Origin: Clostridia bacterium
Lineage (GTDB): Bacteria > Bacillota_A > Clostridia > Christensenellales > Aristaeellaceae
Length of the DNA stretch: 7,457 bases
Direction of reading: 5' to 3'
NCBI GenBank assembly: GCA_017464225.1
Contig: JAFUDW010000077.1
Coordinates: 1-7,457 of the forward strand
Shown: piece after piece, positions 6,000-7,457 of the stretch
Numbering within the stretch: position 1 is the stretch's first letter
Layout: every line of letters starts with the position of its first letter
The notes under the pieces: generated by a model
What the model saw: only the letters and a program-made list of their open reading frames with translations
The model's database searches: none
Told to the model about the DNA's origin: nothing
Translations under genes and position numbers: made by a program

Positions 6000-6028
6000 A
6001 TTATACAATAAATGAATGAAACGCGCAA
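6000..6028 (-). promoter_or_regulatory. Promoter of the CxxC-repeat protein gene
   Basis: On the minus strand, TTGCGC (6028-6023), a 17-base spacer and a perfect TATAAT (6005-6000) precede the gene. Transcription would start about 40 bases ahead of the ATG at 5955. The -35 box is only a half match. Confidence 0.5.
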
Positions 6029-6072
6029 TCCTTTGTGCTTTTCTTTTCGGCATTCCCCTGAGGTCCTGATTG

Positions 6073-6081
6073 TGATATAAT
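6073..6081 (+). promoter_or_regulatory. Extended -10 promoter of the Mbeg1-like hydrolase gene
   Basis: TGATATAAT is a perfect extended -10 element (TG, one base, TATAAT). The -35 position (TTCCCC at 6053-6058) is poor, as is common for extended -10 promoters. The leader is short, and GGAGG lies 7 bases ahead of the ATG at 6109. Confidence 0.5.
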
Positions 6082-6108
6082 GAAGGGGAGAGGATCGGAG
6101 GAAAAGCT

Positions 6109-7242
6109 ATGAGCGATCTGTTTGATTATATCCTCTGGCGGGGAGACCTGAGCCAGGCGGCTGTGCCCTTTAACGATGTGGACGCGCTGATTTTCGCCCG
6201 GCTGAGCTATGTGCCCTTTGAAGGCGTGGTGCCCCCGGGCTTTGACGGCGGAAAGCCGCTGCCCGAGGCCGCGCGGCAGGTATTGGCCAAGGGCGCGCTG
6301 AACCTGGAGACCGAGCGCGGCCAGGAGAGCAAACGGCTGCTGGAGCTGCTGGCCGAAGCGCCGCGATACGCGGGCCTTGCGCTGTGCGGCTATGAATCCA
6401 TCCTGGATCGGGAGGCGCAGGAGCAGTTTGCCGCGCTGACCATCCGCCTGCCCCTGGGCTGCTGCGTGTGCTACCGGGGAACGGATGGCACGCTGGTGGG
6501 CTGGAAGGAGGATTTTAATATGTCCTTTGCCGATGTGGTGCCCGCCCAGCTCCACGCTGTGGAATACCTGGGTCGCGCCGCCCAGCTGCCCGGCACCATT
6601 CGGCTGTGCGGCCACAGCAAGGGCGGCAATCTGGCGGTGTTTGCCGCCGCCTTCTGCGGCGAGAGCATTCAAAGCCGCATCGTTGCGGTGCGCAATTTTG
6701 ACGGCCCGGGCTTTCAGCGGCAGGTGGCGGCGCAGCCCGATTTTCAGCGCATCCTGGGCCGCACGCGCACCTTTTTGCCCCGCGCCTCGCTGGTGGGCAT
6801 GCTGCTGGAGCATGAAGAGCCCTATACCGTGGTGGAAAGCCAGGGCGCGGGCGGTATCGCCCAGCATAACGTGTGTCTGTGGGAGGTCACGCGGGACGGA
6901 TTTCATGAGCTGCAGCAGGTGTCCGACGGCAGCCAGTTCATTGACCGGGCCATGAAGGATTGGGTGGCCAATATGGACGCCGATCAGCGGGAAAAGGTGG
7001 TCAATGGCATCTACGACGCTTTGACGACCACCCAAGCGGATACCGTACGCGAGGTCAAGGAAAAGGGCAAAATGGCAGCGCTGCGCTCCATCATGAGCCT
7101 GGACGAGGAAACCCGCAGGCAAACGCTGTCGGCTATGCGCATGCTTTATCATTCGCTTCGCCGCGCCATGCCCGAAAGCCCGCTGAAAGTGCTGGAGGAG
7201 CGGCTGGGGCTGCAAACGGAAAAAGAGGACGGCGAGGGGTGA
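6109..7242 (+). CDS. Mbeg1-like (DUF2974) alpha/beta hydrolase
   Basis: The 377-residue protein starts at an ATG with GGAGG 7 bases upstream. The opening, DYILWRGDLS followed by PFNDVDALIFARLSYV (5-35), is characteristic of the DUF2974/Mbeg1-like family. CYRGTDGTLVGWKEDFNMSF (121-140) is the conserved strand ahead of the nucleophile. GHSKGGNLAVFAA (168-180) is a lipase-type GxSxG elbow with Ser170 as nucleophile. FDGPGF (197-202, Asp198) and AQHNVCLW (251-258, His253) are the likely acid and base of the triad; these assignments are inferred from position. The C-terminal third (about 280-377) is charged and helical. No signal peptide or membrane helix is seen, so it is probably cytoplasmic. 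Relatives are lipase-like and their substrates are mostly unknown. The gene is divergent from the CxxC-repeat gene across 153 bases, and any shared role is speculative. Confidence 0.88.
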   Translation: MSDLFDYILWRGDLSQAAVPFNDVDALIFARLSYVPFEGVVPPGFDGGKPLPEAARQVLAKGALNLETERGQESKRLLELLAEAPRYAGLALCGYESILDREAQEQFAALTIRLPLGCCVCYRGTDGTLVGWKEDFNMSFADVVPAQLHAVEYLGRAAQLPGTIRLCGHSKGGNLAVFAAAFCGESIQSRIVAVRNFDGPGFQRQVAAQPDFQRILGRTRTFLPRASLVGMLLEHEEPYTVVESQGAGGIAQHNVCLWEVTRDGFHELQQVSDGSQFIDRAMKDWVANMDADQREKVVNGIYDALTTTQADTVREVKEKGKMAALRSIMSLDEETRRQTLSAMRMLYHSLRRAMPESPLKVLEERLGLQTEKEDGEG

Positions 7243-7278
7243 GGCTGTTTATGGGTTTGCGTTTTATGGAGGGGGAAC

Positions 7279-7301
7279 GATAAGGGGCGCTGCCCCTTAT
7301 C
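7279..7301 (+). terminator. Perfect GC-rich hairpin after the hydrolase gene
   Basis: GATAAGGGGC-GCT-GCCCCTTATC has 10-base perfect arms and a 3-base loop, 37 bases beyond the stop at 7242. There is no long T run, so it may be a weak terminator or an RNA-stabilising end. The sequence style (AAGGGGCGCTGCCCCTT) resembles palindromes dispersed through intergenic regions of gut Clostridia, from memory only. Confidence 0.5.
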
Positions 7302-7308
7302 AACCCTG

Positions 7309-7331
7309 CTGGGGTGCAAGTTGCACCCCAG
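7309..7331 (+). repeat. Second perfect hairpin, tandem to the first
   Basis: CTGGGGTGCA-AGT-TGCACCCCAG has 10-base perfect arms and a 3-base loop, which closes to a single unpaired base if the A-T next to it pairs. It lies 7 bases after the hairpin at 7279-7301 and directly before the ~97-bp repeat. Together with the first hairpin it makes a compact palindromic cassette. Confidence 0.6.
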
Positions 7332-7429
7332 ACCCCGCCAGTTGCGGATGCTGCTTGTGTGCTCTTTCCGACAACTTCCCGCAGTTGAGTAAAATGAGGT
7401 TGTCGCAAAGAGCGCATCGGAAATACGCG
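7332..7429 (+). repeat. ~97-bp repeat, copy 2, with a long imperfect hairpin
   Basis: This copy aligns with the minus strand of 3454-3358. Within it, bases 7358-7375 pair with 7399-7416, giving 18 positions with one C-C mismatch and one G-T pair around a 23-base loop. The loop carries most of the CTTCCCGCAGTTGA block shared with the other copy. The copy ends in CGGAAATACGCG, and the remaining 28 bases of the window show nothing more. It may be a dispersed intergenic repeat or a small structured RNA. Confidence 0.75.
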
Positions 7430-7457
7430 ATCAACAAAAATAACCCAGACTCGAGCA

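Noticed and set aside
4579..6015. 478-codon open frame on the plus strand, and similar long frames at 52-1449 and 6001-7215 (minus)
   Set aside because: These lie antisense to the Cys-repeat, MMPL and hydrolase genes. Their translations are low-complexity, rich in His, Gln, Gly and Ala, with no recognisable domain. They are open because the real genes are GC-rich.
7251..7283. Ten-codon frame after the hydrolase gene (MGLRFMEGER)
   Set aside because: It is too short to support as a gene and runs into the hairpin at 7279-7301. It may just be flanking sequence of that palindromic repeat.
1..7457. tRNA, rRNA or CRISPR array
   Set aside because: I saw no tRNA-like T-arm and acceptor pattern, no rRNA-like blocks, and no regularly spaced direct repeats.

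Overview
The window looks like a piece of a chromosome from a gut-type Firmicute (class Clostridia). The reasons are clean SigA-type promoters, strong Shine-Dalgarno sites, a secreted protein made of Cys-rich repeats with a BspA-like leucine-rich end, an Mbeg1-like (DUF2974) hydrolase, a TetR regulator with a DhaS-type C-terminal half, and GC-rich palindromic intergenic repeats. Genes are GC-rich. The 2.05-2.3 kb and 3.0-3.25 kb intergenic stretches are visibly more AT-rich. No phylogenetic marker is present, so the assignment is an inference.

Layout. (a) 1-1272, minus: the first 424 codons of an MMPL/RND-type membrane exporter, cut by the window edge. (b) 1273-1465: a compact divergent control region. 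Two SigA-type promoters face each other and share one ATTATAAT block as overlapping -10 elements, and palindromes cover both -35 boxes. (c) 1466-2041, plus: a TetR-family regulator, very probably the repressor of the exporter and of itself. (d) 2042-2433: no credible gene. It holds a 116-bp fold-back element, two tandem hairpins and a third stem-loop. (e) 2434-3007, minus: a Phd/YefM antitoxin and RelE/ParE toxin operon with 8-bp gene overlap, its own promoter and a palindromic operator. (f) 3008-3528: no credible gene beyond that promoter. It holds a structured element sharing a 14-base motif with the one in (d), a strong minus-strand terminator and one copy of a ~97-bp repeat. (g) 3529-5955, minus: an 808-residue secreted protein of CxxC repeats. 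(h) 5956-6108: a second divergent promoter region. (i) 6109-7242, plus: an Mbeg1-like alpha/beta hydrolase. (j) 7243-7457: two strong perfect hairpins followed by the second copy of the ~97-bp repeat, inverted relative to the first.

How it works together. Three modules sit side by side: regulator/exporter, toxin/antitoxin, and secreted Cys-repeat protein/hydrolase. The first is a standard efflux-type autoregulated pair. The toxin-antitoxin operon lies between two inverted copies of TCTGCCAACCGCAA, each in the loop of a different stem. The third module is bracketed by inverted copies of a ~97-bp repeat. The most unusual material is this layered, unexplained intergenic structure together with the internally duplicated Cys-repeat protein. 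I did not find a demonstrable new multi-gene system.
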